From Paraphysoderma sedebokerense (taxonomy: Eukaryota; Blastocladiomycota; Physodermatomycetes; Physodermatales; Physodermataceae), in the NCBI GenBank assembly GCA_025602915.1, contig JAHLJZ010000009.1:248001-312000 (forward strand): a stretch of DNA of 64,000 bases, in the 5' to 3' direction. A program made the translations under genes and the position numbers. How positions within the stretch are numbered: position 1 is the first letter of the stretch; each line of letters begins with the position of its first letter. Below the pieces are notes generated by a model. The model was not told the DNA's origin and did not search any database. It worked only from the letters and a program-made list of their open reading frames with translations. Positions 1 to 12,927 of this stretch are shown here, one piece after another.

Positions 1-573
1 GTACATTCCGTCCCAGAAAATATTCAATCACTGACTTATTTACCTTCGACCATAACCTCCTCGGAAAGGTCAGCGAAGGAATATGTTGGCGCCGAAGATG
101 ACCAGTTGCTTTTGTCAAGCGACTTTGTTTATTACACTCAAAGTAATAATTTGAAAATCTTGAGTCCCCGATCAGCGAATATTGGAGTGGAAGTGAACCC
201 ATTGGTTGATACTAGACAAGATAGCACGCAGGAGTCATCGACATCAGTGGAAAATCGTCTATTCAGCTCCATCTTCAGACGTGATGTAGTCTCGACTGGA
301 AGTTTTGGTATTTCCACGAAACTCCCATATTCAGCAAAGACCGAGCGAGTATCATCGAGTACTGATAAAATTAAAGTTCACAAAAATCTGGCAATCTTAT
401 ACGAAACTCCTGCTCATGTGCTACCCAGTATTAGTGGTGGATTGTATGATGCAATTATGGCTAATTTCTTGCAACCCAAAATGGCCACGGAGGAGATAAT
501 GCACGATGCTTCAGTTGCGAATATGGACGACGTTGACATGGCAGATGTAAAAAGAAAACGCTTCCACGCTTGA
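1..573 (+). CDS. C-terminal part of a WDR75/Nan1-like (Utp17) U3 snoRNP protein, 5' end outside window
   Basis: The frame is open from the first base of the window and runs about 190 codons to a TGA at 571-573, so only the C-terminal end of the protein is present. The recognisable segment is 'ILYETPAHVLPSISG' followed by a short hydrophobic stretch. It resembles the C-terminus of WDR75/Nan1/Utp17, where a 'TPAHVLPP' block follows the second beta-propeller. That family is part of the t-Utp/UtpA complex that couples pre-rRNA transcription to small-subunit processing in the nucleolus. The last 40 residues are acidic and end in a basic KRKR patch. No intron is seen here. The assignment rests on one motif, so it is moderate; the WD40 repeats that would prove it lie upstream of the window. 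Confidence 0.5.
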   Translation, partial: VHSVPENIQSLTYLPSTITSSERSAKEYVGAEDDQLLLSSDFVYYTQSNNLKILSPRSANIGVEVNPLVDTRQDSTQESSTSVENRLFSSIFRRDVVSTGSFGISTKLPYSAKTERVSSSTDKIKVHKNLAILYETPAHVLPSISGGLYDAIMANFLQPKMATEEIMHDASVANMDDVDMADVKRKRFHA

Positions 574-823
574 AAGCGAGAGCAATGTAGCGACTGGAAG
601 CGAAAATAATGTGGGAGATTTTCAATTCATGAATGATATATTTTCTAGAATAAGTCTTTAGTTCGGTGTTAATGTCTTGATAATAAATATGCTAGTGCAT
701 TCTATTTAATCGTTGATTAAGAATTATAATGCTCCATTCCACGTGATTTGGTTTTAAGTGAAATCGTCCGGCGGGGTAGCGTCCAACTGAGGTTGATTCC
801 TCTCGTTCGCCGTTCTTTAGACA

Positions 824-3800
824 ATGTTTTCCTCTTCCGGCCCCTTTTCAGGTCAATCCGGACAGCAGCAACAACAGCAGTCTGCGTTTGGCTCCTTTAA
901 TCAGCAACCACAGCAAAATCAGACTACTTTCGGTGTCGGTCAAAATGCTGGGTTCGGATCACTGCAAACCAACAACCAACAGGCAACTTCGGGGTTTGGA
1001 TCCGGCGGATTTGGGAGCAGTTCTACTTTTGGCAGTGCAGGATTTTCACAATCGAGTAACACAACTTCTGCTTTCGGAACTGGAGGCTTCACCAACTCTT
1101 CGACCCCTGCACAGAACCAAGGGATTTTTGGCCAGTCCTCCGCTTTTTCGAAACCAGCTTCAACATTTGGACAGCCAAGTTCGTCGGCATTCGGAAACCA
1201 AAGCAACATCAATACAATCTCACCTTTTAATCAATCAAACACAAACAACAATTCTAATTCTGGGTTCGCAGGTTTTGGTGGGAATCAGTCTGGTCAATCG
1301 GCGGGATTTGGAAGCTCCTCGACATTTGGATCGAGAAACGGAGGTGCGTTTGGAGGCAATAATTCAAGTTCTGCATTTGGTGGTACCAATGCTGGGACAT
1401 CAAGTGTCTTTGGAAGCACTACCATCGGAGGCACCGGATTTCAATCTTCGCTCGAACCTAAGAATGGAGGCGGCGGATTTGGGTCTGGTGGCTTCGGAAC
1501 TTCTTCATCCTCGACATTTGGTAGCACTCAACCACCGTCTTCCGTCTTTGGTAACCAGAGTTCAAATAATTCTTTCAGTGGCGGATTCGGAGCAGGGGTA
1601 GCCGCCTTTGGTGCAAGCTCTAACTCTCATTCGTTCACCAATACTTTCGGATCCTCACAAACGGCAGAGACTTTTGGAACTACATCTATATCAGGTAACA
1701 CTCCCAGTCTCAGCGGTTTCGGCAAACCCACCACCTCCCTTTTCGGAACCTCACTGCAATCATCGACTGGCTTCCAATCCATTTCTGCCACTCCATTCGG
1801 TGGCACACCCTCGTCCAATCCAAACCCTCCTCAGAGTTCTGTTTTTGGAGGGGGCACGGCTCAATCAACTTTCGGTAATTTTGGAACGACTGCTTCTGTC
1901 ACGCCATTTGGTCAGACGTCCACAGCAGTGAGCTTCGGGCAACCTGCAGCTACCAATAATGTTTTCGGACAAACTATGTCTCAATCTTCAAACTTCGGCC
2001 AATCTAGTAGCGTATTCGGAAGTAATACTTCGGTCAATCAACCATCCTCCTCCTCTATCTTTGGGGGCCCACCCCAGCCCATTCCTCACACTACCTCAAC
2101 CTCGATAGCTGCCTTTCCCCAGATCCCTTTCACTAATCCTGCATCTCAATTCACGACATCTGGTGTAATACTGTCTTCGTCGGTTAACAATACAATTGAT
2201 ATGACGGAAGATATTGATGTAATTCAGATGTCTGACTCTACCTCCCTATCGACCGAAGTTAATCCGCCCATTTTCAACCTTCCATCATCCACTGCCGTTG
2301 ACAGCCCTTTTTCTTCGCAACCTTCGTCTTCGACTTCAATATTTCCTTCTTCATCGGCTTCATCATCCTCAATACCAACTTTTGGATCCTCTACACCCAA
2401 TTCAAATTCTGTCTTTTCAACCTCGGCCTCTTCCGTGTCCAACAAGGCAACTTCCATTTTTGGCGCAACGTCAACGCCCATTTCAGTTCCGGCTAGCAAA
2501 GGCCCGACAGTGTCAACAACACCCAAAAATTTTGGATCTGAAGCCCCATCAATATTCTCCAAGGTTTCTCGACCCGCTACATTCAGTAGTCTTTCATCCA
2601 CGCCTACTTCATCTTCTGTGTCTGTTTCAACGACGAAACAATCGCTTGAACGAAAAGCACCCTCCGTGGCTTCTTGGTTGAACGATTTGATGAACTTTCT
2701 TGCCGGACAAAATGACGCCGCATTCGCTAAATTGACAGATTTCGATCATGTCGACTGCAGCTGCTTTGCGCAAGAGTTGAAAGGAGTAAAGGTTTATATA
2801 ATCTTATATTTATAACTCTATACAACTGTTAATTTTCCATCTACTCTGCTCAGCTGCCGCATGCCTTGAGTCCCGAAGAATATAATTCCACATCTCCGCC
2901 TACAACTCAAACTGAGTTGCATCAATGGATTGTAGATTGTGTGCAATCGTCTGGCGTGTTACAAGTAAATCAGTTTGAAGCGGACAGATTCGCGCATTTC
3001 TCATCAGCATTGTTTGGTGTTTACAAACTCGTCGGCAAAGATGGAAGATCAAATGTTGAGAAAATGGCAAAAGCAGTGGGTGAAGTCATGAGGTAAGTTT
3101 CGTCCAGCATAAGTGACTTATTCCGCCGATAAGTAAAATAGATGTGCCTTTATTATAGAACGTACGGAGACTTCCTCCCAAGCTCCGATGTCAGATATCA
3201 CGTTGCCTTCATCAGACTTTGGGCCAGATACTTGGTGGATCTATCGCATCAGGTGACTGCGGCGCTTATTCACATGATCAATGAAGTGCGCTAACCAAGT
3301 ACGTAATTTTTTTTCAGGCCGACGTATACGCAGTTTCCAAAAAGGAAAGCAAGCGATACGTCTACGAAGGGTCGCAATATCTACGTGACGCCATTAACAG
3401 AATCATCAGTGACAGGTATGATTGCGGCCGCAAAATCGTTTGAATAGTATTGTGTGTATTCAATGGTATCATTTCATTTATAGGGCGAAATATGGGGACC
3501 TCCATCAACTTGAAGCGCTGCCATATTTAATCATCTATTTATTCAAGACTTATTCCAAGGTATTTTCCTATTGACCCCCGACATTGAACTTTGGAATAAC
3601 GTCGTATTGTTCGTAGCTCAACACGTGGAAGATGTTTTCCTCGTTTCTGATCAACATGGAGCAAGCTCGCATCCCGCTTAACCAATTTTGCCAGAAATTT
3701 CAAGTGCCGATAAATTATTATAGGGGTTTGCACGCTCTAAACGAGGAAAATATCTCCAATGCCGAATATTTTCTAGGATATGCATTTGAGCATTCTCAAA

Positions 3801-5203
3801 GTCGGAAAAATAGAAAGTCAGTATTTTACGTCTGATTTTCATCACTTCATGTTGTAACTATTGAGCATCTACTTTTAGGGTTGTCCTTCGAGATTTAATT
3901 GCGCCACGTATTATCCTTGGTAAATTCCCTAGCGTACGCCTGCTGGAGAAATTTAATTTGGAAAGCCAGTATAAAGATATTCTTTTTGGAATTAAGTATT
4001 GCAAATGGGACACGATTCGATTGTCTCTCGAACGCAATCAGACTTACTTTGAAAAATGTGGAAATTGGTTTATGCTGAAGGAAGGATTGCCTGTACTAGT
4101 TTGGCGAGAAGTCGTCAAACGAGTGTAAGTTTGAGAATTTTTAAATTGCAAATTCCTATGTACTTGTTTATTGATGTTAACTTTTGATATTAAGTATCAC
4201 GGTCCATCGAACATTTTATGAGCACAAACCCGCCACTAAGGCGCAGTTAATTCATCTTTCGAACTTCGTCGTCGCATTCGACATTGCCTTTCCAGACGAA
4301 TCACATTCACTCAACGATGCTGGTATCATTTTGGCCAGTTTATTGGAACAAGGGTATCTGATGGGCTATGTATCAATCGAACGAGAGTTCTATGTTCTGC
4401 CAAAGAGAGACCCAACCCTTATCAGTAATTTAGCATTTGCCGTTCCCAAGCTTGCTAACGCTCGGCAGTTGAAATTAGCGGAAAGATATGAACCTGATGA
4501 ACTCCAGGATGATTCTATGAGCGGTTATCGTGCGTGGGATAAACTAAGTTTTTCGGAGCAAAATCAACAAGGGCAAACCAGTTCAAAAAGTTCGGTTAAT
4601 CCTGATCTGAAAGATAGGGGTAAAGTCACCGACAAAAGTGCTTTTGGAAATTCTTCTGGTGGTGAAGTTTCTGCCAATACCAAACGCGGAGAGATTAAAG
4701 CCGGTCAATCCACAGGCAATTCGCCGAAGCAAACAATCAGACAAGGTTCTTACGAGGTCGGGGATAAAAACTCCAGTCTTTCGAGTTCCACAAAAGTAAA
4801 CGCGAACCTTTCTGCAATTGGGACATCATTGTCATCTTCTCCGAACGATTCAACTACGGCGTTTGGTACTCAGTCGCAACCCACTTTTGGGTTTTCGTTA
4901 TCTGCGCCAAAGCCCTCCGCATCTTCAATATTTGGCTCATCATCTTCGAGTAAAATCGGCACGGGGTCTACTTTCGGCGGATCATCGTCACTGAATCCAG
5001 CCACCACTACCACGTTTGGGGCGAAATCTGGAGGAATCGCTTCATCCTCGCTTTTTGGTGGAAATATTGGCAGTGGTTTTAAAGCCTTTGGGCAGAATCC
5101 TAAAGGAAATGCGCCGTATGGAGTCGGTTTTGGAGGTGCAAAACCTGCAGCCACGGGGGAAGAAAAAGGAAGCGAAGGGAACGGTAGCGAAAAAAACAGC
5201 TAA
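824..5203 (+). CDS. FG-repeat nucleoporin-like protein fused to a Thp1/PCID2-type PCI domain
   Basis: Eight exons fit in frame: 824-2791, 2854-3092, 3159-3252, 3318-3415, 3484-3559, 3617-3816, 3879-4124 and 4195-5203, giving about 1,309 residues. Residues 1 to about 470 are Gly/Ser/Thr/Gln-rich with dozens of FG dipeptides (SVFG, STFG, GGFG), as in FG nucleoporins. A Ser/Thr-rich linker follows. From about residue 610 the chain matches the Thp1/PCID2/CSN12 family: an N-terminal helical part, 'YLRDAINRIISDRAKYGDL', then 'KVVLRDLIAPRIILGKFPS' and 'EKCGNWFMLKEGLPVLVWRE', and a winged-helix end. The last ~190 residues return to FG repeats. Known role of the family: with Sac3 and Sem1, Thp1/PCID2 forms TREX-2, which couples transcription to mRNA export at the pore. 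The FG/PCI junctions lie inside exons 1 and 8, so the fusion does not depend on splice choice. Confidence 0.88.
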
Positions 5204-5403
5204 GCGGGAAATTTAATTGTATAATATCAACGGTCGATTGTGCTGTAGAATTAATTTATTCCTTGAATTGGATGGAAGAAAAATGATTCGTAAGAAGTCA
5301 CTTCACTCGCATCTCCTACTCTGCTTATATGTAAAATGAGATTCTACACTACGGCTTTGTAATCTCAAGACGGTCATCACACCTACAAACCATCATTTTA
5401 AGT

Positions 5404-6204
5404 CTACAGTCTGCGTTGCTTCGGCGGACGGCACCCACCTCCCAACGGCATTGGTGTCGCATCTTCAACCATCTTTACGGCCCAGCCATTACTTCTAACA
5501 GCTTTCCACGCTGCATCCTTTCCAGGACCAAAACCTTTAAACCTCATATGCAGTCCATGATGTCTGACCATGTCACCTAACTTTTCCACCGTTTTGTCCA
5601 GAACAATCTTCGTCGCCTGAAAAGCAGCTTCGTATCCAGCACGTTGAGCTTTCTTGAATCCGGCAGTTCCGCCGGATCCCCAAGTTACAGTATTGCCCAA
5701 TCTATCGGTAAGCGTGATAATAGTATTATTGAATGATGCCTTTACATGTAAAACATGAAACGGTGATTCATTAGGGTCCAAGTTAGCTTTGAATGAGTCG
5801 GCGGTCGTAGACCCCGGAACTGGCTTAATAAAAGGACTTCGAGACCGATTAATAGGTCTTTGGTTTGTGTATAGTGAATTTTTGGTTTGGTTGTTACGAA
5901 TTCGGTCACTGACATGTGAAAATGGTAAAATTGTACTTGGATCTAAAGGATTGGTTGATTGAGTTGATATGTCTGATTTTGACGAAGATGAGACGTCGGA
6001 AGAAGATTTTTTGATTGATTTGGATTGATCCTGGTTAGACTGGTCGTTGATTTTTGAAGTTTTTGGTGCATCTGATGGCGGTTTTGCGCTGTTGTCAACG
6101 GTGGAGGCATATCGGGCGCCGCTTAAATTGGTAGCAGCAGTTTTTGTGCTGGCCCGTCCCACCAAATTTGGACGAAGATAACTGCGCACGGCAATTTTAA
6201 TCAT
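5404..6204 (-). CDS. Mitochondrial small-subunit ribosomal protein uS11m
   Basis: This is a single-exon gene of 266 residues. The C-terminal ~120 residues are a full S11 domain: 'FHVLHVKASFNNTIITLTD', 'GNTVTWGSGGTAGFKKAQRA', 'GFGPGKDAAWKAV' and the ending 'GGGCRPPKQRRL', which is the typical Pro/Arg-rich uS11 tail that contacts rRNA. The N-terminal ~140 residues begin with a basic, Ser/Ala-rich stretch (MIKIAVRSYLRPNLVGRAS) of the kind used for mitochondrial import, followed by a Ser/Lys/Asp-rich linker without a recognisable domain. Bacterial S11 is about 130 residues, so the long N-terminus marks this as an organellar, nuclear-encoded protein. It lies just downstream of the GBF1-like gene on the same strand. 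Confidence 0.93.
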   Translation of the reverse strand: MIKIAVRSYLRPNLVGRASTKTAATNLSGARYASTVDNSAKPPSDAPKTSKINDQSNQDQSKSIKKSSSDVSSSSKSDISTQSTNPLDPSTILPFSHVSDRIRNNQTKNSLYTNQRPINRSRSPFIKPVPGSTTADSFKANLDPNESPFHVLHVKASFNNTIITLTDRLGNTVTWGSGGTAGFKKAQRAGYEAAFQATKIVLDKTVEKLGDMVRHHGLHMRFKGFGPGKDAAWKAVRSNGWAVKMVEDATPMPLGGGCRPPKQRRL

Positions 6205-6432
6205 CGTCCAAGATTAGAATAAAAGTATTGAATTAATATTTTAGTTTGATGTAGTATCGATTTATTGTTCGCGCATTAAGGATACAGCAAATCCTTTGTT
6301 GATAATAACACGTGATGGTTGGCCGATGATTGTTGAAACCTCGTCGGGTAACTTTAATTGACTATAAGGATTACATTGATCAAAGATTCTAGAACGAAAG
6401 AAATACAACATTATTGAAGTAAAATATCCACA

Positions 6433-9400
6433 TTATATTGTAATCATTTCGGAATGAATGATTCCAGAGGGTGATATATTCTCTTTCTTTTCTTGTGGCT
6501 GTGAACCAGTCGGTTTTACAGGGCTTGACGCATTGACGACAGTGTCAGTTTCCCCAGGTAAAGTGTCTTGATCACCATCAGTAACTGTAATGGAAACAAT
6601 GAATCAATACAAAGTCTCTACCCATGTTATAAATGTGATACTCAAAAAGTCGATGACTAACCTCTTTCCGATTGCTCCGGGTTGATAGCCTCCGGTTGTT
6701 GCTCCGATTCTTTCGATTTTGCGGGAAACATTTCATTTTTCAGTTGCGGTAAAATCGGGTCGATAATTTTCCAAGTGCTCTCCCATAAATCATTATACAC
6801 TGGTTCCTCGGTGCTTGTTTGCGACGATGACTTCAAAAACAATCCAGAGCTTGACATGACGAGTAACATATTCTTCAATGACTCCAACGCGGCTTCGTGC
6901 TGTTGAAAACAAGGGTAAGAGGCCAAGTAACAGTAAATCAAATGAGATAGGACGCACCAAATAATTACTGGCTCCTTCTTGAAAGCAAGGCTTCAGAACA
7001 ACTAAGAGTTTCTCCCACAACTGATTCAAACCATCCCATTCTTTCAGCCCACCGAGATATTGTAGCCATAATTTGCATGTTAATGTGGTCGCTCTAATTC
7101 TTGCTTCATCCATTCCCGTCACATCAAGTTTGTAAACCTCCGGCTTCATTAACGTTCCGATCAATACAAATAAAACTTGATTAAATACTATCGAAATCCA
7201 TTCAGAAGTCGGGGTTGTAGTGAGAGCTGGTAGAAGTAATGCGCGCTGTAAAAGAGACATGGCGGATTGCCGAATTTCACGAACGGGATGGTAGCACTGT
7301 TGTGTCAGACCTGACAGCAGAGGCAACCAGTAGATGGACCATGCTATCATTTGGATATTAGAATTCGTCGGTATTAAATAAAAGTATATCGAATAGTTTA
7401 CCATCTTGAACACTAACTCCGGATTGTGCGATTAAGTGAGGGATACGGTGGTGCATACCATACAAGATCTCTAACGATTTCACTGCACGCTCAATAGAGC
7501 CGAATTGCCTAAAATTAGAACCCAAAAGATTTTAGTATACACCAACAAAATCTAATATACACATAGAAGAATTGCACAGACTGTTTGGATGGTTTCTGTC
7601 TGGAAGGCGATTTCACGATTTCGGTCGCCAAAGAACTCTTAGCAGCAGCTGTAGAAAACCCGATCAATAGTTCTACACATTCCGAAAAATTGTTGTTGGA
7701 GATATTAGATCCGCCATCCTCCAACACTACAAAGGTTGTAGTTTCGTATGAAAACCGAGATGCACTAGGATGAGCGATGGTCCGGAACAGAAATTTTGTA
7801 ACTACCTCCCATTGTTGCCGACCACTGAATCCGGTAATGAAAAGTTAATCTAGCGTTAGTCACCGGCAAATACAACTGAAAAAAATGGCTGTACCTTTTC
7901 AATGATTTGTCGGACTGAACTAGACTGAGCAATCCCGCCATCACAGAGTCTGATATCGAGTCAAACACGTCGTTCGGTAGATTCTGTATAATCTCTAACG
8001 ATTTCAATATATTGGGCATCATTTCGGGCTGAGATACCAACGGAATAACATGTGAATTTATGGTCGCAGGCACTCGAGTAACTGGCTTGAATGAATAACT
8101 ATACCTTATGTACCAATCGAATGGAAAGTCGCAGTAAACCAACCACAGCTCGCTCAATTAATGCTGTGTGACAGGACGCAGCGCTCTTTAACATACCGGA
8201 TATAAATTCGAAAACTATCGGCCTTTTTCAAAAACTTAGCGGAACAATTCAGCGTGAATTGGATATGTTGAATATAACTTACCAAATCAACTCAACCCGA
8301 TCACGATTTTGAATTGTGATGTAAATGACTGATTCAAGGAAATAACAAGCAGACGGGTTATAGGGTTGTTTTGACATTTCTCCCTTCTGCGACGGCGTGG
8401 TGACTGTTTGTCCGCTTTCCTTCTCATGGTCCATCCTTCTTTCACTATTTTCACTCGGTTTCATTGAAACTGAAATCAACGCTTTCAAAAGATAAGTTAA
8501 GGTCTCATCATCCAAGAATTTCACATCACCAAAAATGTCATTCAATCGACATTGATTCAAACATTCATCCGTTCTAACCATACATTTATATTCTTCTTTT
8601 GTTGGAGGGGTGGTATAACGGCTGTCAATTGAAGAGTAACCGGAGGATGACCCAAGCGAAAGGTATTGGGAAAACACTGATAATATGGATGGTGATGTAT
8701 TCGCTTGACGGGACTGAGGTGACGTCAACGAATTTGATGATTTTGTCAAACGCGGGATTTTAATCGTTTGCTTGATGAAGTCTTCGACTTGAAGGAATGA
8801 TGATGGGATCATATTGTGAAGGAATAAAGTTTTGATGCATTCAAGTAGCTAAATCCAGAAAAGTTAATGACACTGAAAAGAAACCCGTTTATAGAACGAG
8901 AGAAAACGCACGTTTATCCATCCTTCTCTAATCATGTTTCCGTACTCAGCAGCCAAACTGAACAATATGATTGTGGCAATTTGGGCTTTGAAATTGTGAC
9001 CGAATCGAACGCTTAACGCATTAACCGATCTGAATCTATTCTTCTCGCGTGCTTCATCGTCCGTTGGTGATTCCGGTTCATCCTCCGGTAATGACAATTG
9101 CAATTCGTCGGTGGAATCCGGGAGTAGTGTGGTTGCCTTACATAAAGAAATAATCATTGTATCGAGGACTTCGGGTATATTGTGGGATGAAGCGATGCGT
9201 GCACAGTAATTGAACATTTTAATGGATTTCTGAAGTGATACTTCATCTTCAGATGTTTCAAAAACTACGGATCAAATAAGTCAGCGAACGCAGAGAAATT
9301 GCACAATATCGAGATTGATTACCATATAATACAGCAGACAATGTTGTCTTCCATACCGTCAGAAAGATGTCACGATCACAGAAGCCAGCAGGTCGAATTT

Positions 9401-12400
9401 GAAGTAAATGTTGTTCTGCCGGATTAGGTTCTTGCCTGTTAACAAGCTCCTTCCATGTGTATGTGAACCCAGCTTCTCCTTCGTGTTCTTCAGGCATGAT
9501 AATCTCGTTATCTCTAATATTTTCGTATATCGCTTTCTGAAAGAACTTGTTAGGTAAATTTCTTTAAAGGAAAATTCTTATAACCGCAGACTTACTAAAT
9601 ATTCTGCATCAAAATTTTTCTTTTCGTTCAGCCCCCGTAAATTATTTGCGAAACCTTCATATGTCATTCGTTTACGGACTTGCGGGTTATGTTGATCAGT
9701 ATTTAACATGATAATAGCAAACGCCAGAACATATCCTGCATCACGGGACGCAATTTGCTCTGAAGAGAAAGAATGCGGTCAGTTTTCAGTCGTGTCAATT
9801 GGATCGGATAGCAATTAAATTTACCAGGTTTAGTTGCAAAATACGCTTCCGCAAAGCAATCCATAATACGATCAATCTGTTGGGCCTCACCGGGTAACCG
9901 AAAAGCTGCAAGCATATCTCTCATACCCTCATCAATTCGTTTCTGTATCGTTTCCAACAAGACATTGATTTAAGTCGAAATCTTCCCAACCAAGTACAAA
10001 TGAAAGAAGCCATACCCCATCAAAGCGGAATAATTTAATATATTCCTTCAATATATCAAGATGCTTCGGTTTGGCGATATATTCTCCAAGTAATTTCTTA
10101 TGAATATCTGGCGTGGTTTTGAGGAAGTATGCCATGGATTTCGGATTTAGTGGGTCGTCAACAATTCCTTGGCCTTTGAACAATTGTCATGTGGTAGGAA
10201 GTTATTGTAAAGTCGAATGAAGGAAAACGTGAATGCGACAAAATGAGTTCAAGATACCAACCTTGCAAGAACTTAATTCCTTCTTTCACATCTTCATTAA
10301 ATTTTTTGGCACCTTCCAGAAGTACTTCCTTCTTCTTCTTCTTCTCAAGAAAACGTTTCGACTCAGCAATCAATTCAGCCGGGATGTCCTATACGAACGT
10401 CGTTAAATTTTAATGGTACAAGATGAAGTTACAAAAATAGATGGATTAATTACGGTTTCACAGTGTTCTGCCATATCTTTTAAAACGTTGGATAAAATGT
10501 CCATACAGTGGATGTACAGAATGGATGACGATGGGTTGATGTAATCTGGGAATGCATTCTAAACAAGAACAGTCACAATGATCCTTGAATTAGTACCTGT
10601 CTTTCTGAAAAAGAACACTAGAAATTTGCTGGCAAACCTCTGATAAGAATTTAAAAAAATCTTCCACCAAATTCGCTCCATACACGTCACAATCATAATT
10701 TACCCACAGGTTGGTCAGGAATCCTTCTGTTCTAACAATACTAGAGAACAATTCCAGCATAGCTTCCCTAACCTCCCACGGGATATTGATATTCCCTGAT
10801 ATACCTCTCCCCGAATTGACTCTCCTCATTTCCATAGACTCAGCGGGTAAAGGTGCCGCTCTCACTGGATTAACCGATGGAGGTGTCGAAGGTGATGCAA
10901 GCAGCTCAAGATGTTGCAGAAGTGTTTGAAATATTAATTGAATATGTGGTTTTATGTAACGATACATCATGCCGTAGATAAGTGTGACAAGGCGATAGGA
11001 TGTTGCAAGAATGCTTACATTCTGAGTTAGGGAGTAATATGATGGGGATGATGACCCGGAGGTTGAAAAATCAGAACGAATGATCAGCACTAAGAATCGT
11101 AAAGTCTCGTTGGCAATCAATGACCGCAACTCAGGAAACTGGGCAATAGTCGGACCAGCTGCTTCGAGAGCCGTTAAAAATAAGGTAAGCGATAACATGC
11201 GGACAGAATCGGTATGAGTGGTAACAGCATTGGGGTCTATAATAGAGTTGAGAACTCGAACTAATTCTCGAATTGAAGGCAAGCCGAATGGAACGAAAGT
11301 GTTCGTATTAGTCGTTTGGATGGGAGAATCCGGCAGAACTTGTATCTGGTGAGTTTCTGTGGCAAAATCGGTTGCATTGACACTAGAATCATTGGCGCTG
11401 TCCGCTGGTTGGATAGTGTCCGATGATTCGCCAGGTTTAATCTCAGAATTCGGTAGGTTCGGGGGCGTCTCTTGCGGAACTGCGGCGGTGTGGATGAGAT
11501 GACTCTTAACGCGAACAATCGAAATCGTGTTGTCCATTGTTTTTAATCTTAATTTTAAAGTATCATTAGAATTTCTGGTTTTTTTTTTGTAAAAGACTGA
11601 AAACATAGCATCTCCGTACCTCTCAAACAATACATGTGTGATCATGATTAGAGTTTGCTCCGCGGTTCGCCGCACAAGCTCTATAAGGTGAAAATAAGTT
11701 GACTAGATCGAATAAACGATGAGCGAAGTCTAATACTGTACCGCTTAAACGTCCCGTCATCCACATACTGAGCCCCATTTCAATCATCTCGCAGATGGCT
11801 TCGTCGGTGAGGTAATTAAGTAACGACGATGCACACAAAGTCTGGTTTAAGTTCCGTTTTCTGGTTAAGTCCAATATTTTCGAAGGCGCCGTACAGAGAA
11901 ATACGATCAAACCTTGAGTAGACCTAATATGCGCCATAATACAACTTCATCACTGGTAGCATCAGTCGCCTCGAATTTTGCGTGTGTCACTGTGTGTACT
12001 AACAAAGACAGGACCTGGGGAAGCGATTCAAGATTATTGCTTGCCGGGGCTACTCGAATGTGAGTATGTTAAGATTAAAAGCAACGCAGTTCAAGGAAAA
12101 TGACACCCACCCACTATGCCTAATTTAATGAACTTTTCAACACTGGCTAGGGCCGCACCTGTAATAGGACCAGTGGTGTCCCCAGATTGGATTACTCGAA
12201 GGAACGGAGTTAGCAGGAATAATGGTGTGATCGTTTCATGAAGCGGTTTATCTTGTCTAAGTGACGACAGTTTCTTTTTCAGTTCCACGAACCCTTGTAG
12301 GAGCGAACTTCCAGAAATAGGTGGTGTCCGAGTGTACTTCTTTGCTTCGGTCGGTGTTATTTGTGGTTGTGTTGATGATTGTTGGTTATTTAACCGAGAA

Positions 12401-12927
12401 CGGTTCGGTGACGCAGCCGAAGTCGAAGATTTCGGTAAGGAAGCCGGGTCAACGTTTGATTGATTCGGTGAGGAGGAAACTGTTGGTTCAGAGATGGTGT
12501 TGTCGTTTTGAGATGGTACTATATTTGTGTTTTCGGTTGTTTCATTGTTGACTGGAGGAGAACCCGGTAAAGATGTTTCAGTGGGGGTAGATAATTTTGA
12601 GGTCGATGGTTTCTCGTTCTCTACTGTAATTCCACCACCAGATACCCATTTAAACGTTTTTTGTAAATTACCTCTCCATGTTTCTTCGTCCGTATCGCTA
12701 TCATCCGAATCATCGTAAAGCCGACGTGCGTGCTGATGATGACCGTTTATACTGGATGACTGATTCCATACCCAAGCCGATGTCCAATTTGTAGAAAAAG
12801 AGGTGAGGGAAAACTGGGAGGAAACTGAGGAGAACTTTGCGTTCCGCCGCATGAAGGATATGACTGACAAGATTTCATTGTGAATAATCTGCAAATGCAA
12901 GGCATTAGCGTTCGGCTGGTTACTCAT
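6433..12927 (-). CDS. GBF1/Gea1-2-type ARF guanine-nucleotide exchange factor (Sec7 family)
   Basis: This multi-exon gene spans about 6.5 kb and should encode roughly 1,700-1,800 residues, similar to GBF1. It starts at 12927 (MSNQPNANALHLQIIHNEIL), matching the DCB-domain start of GBF/Gea proteins, with a long Ser/Thr/Pro-rich insertion after it. 'ELVRRTAEQTLIMITHVLFE' (near 11650) is the segment before the HUS region. The Sec7 domain spans about 10370-9590: 'LLEGAKKFNEDVKEGIKFLQ', 'LGEYIAKPKHLDILKEYIK', 'AFRLPGEAQQIDRIM' (the FRLPGE loop with the catalytic glutamic finger) and 'IIMLNTDQHNPQV'. HDS-type helical repeats follow. The family activates Arf1 at the Golgi for COPI recruitment. The 3' end is uncertain: I read a stop at 6433, but 6262-6390 also looks like a terminal exon behind a good acceptor (ttctttcgttctag). 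Confidence 0.9.

Noticed and set aside
940-2601. Long acidic open frames on the minus strand opposite the FG repeats
   Set aside because: They mirror the Ser/Gly/Phe codon bias of the FG repeats and have no domain.
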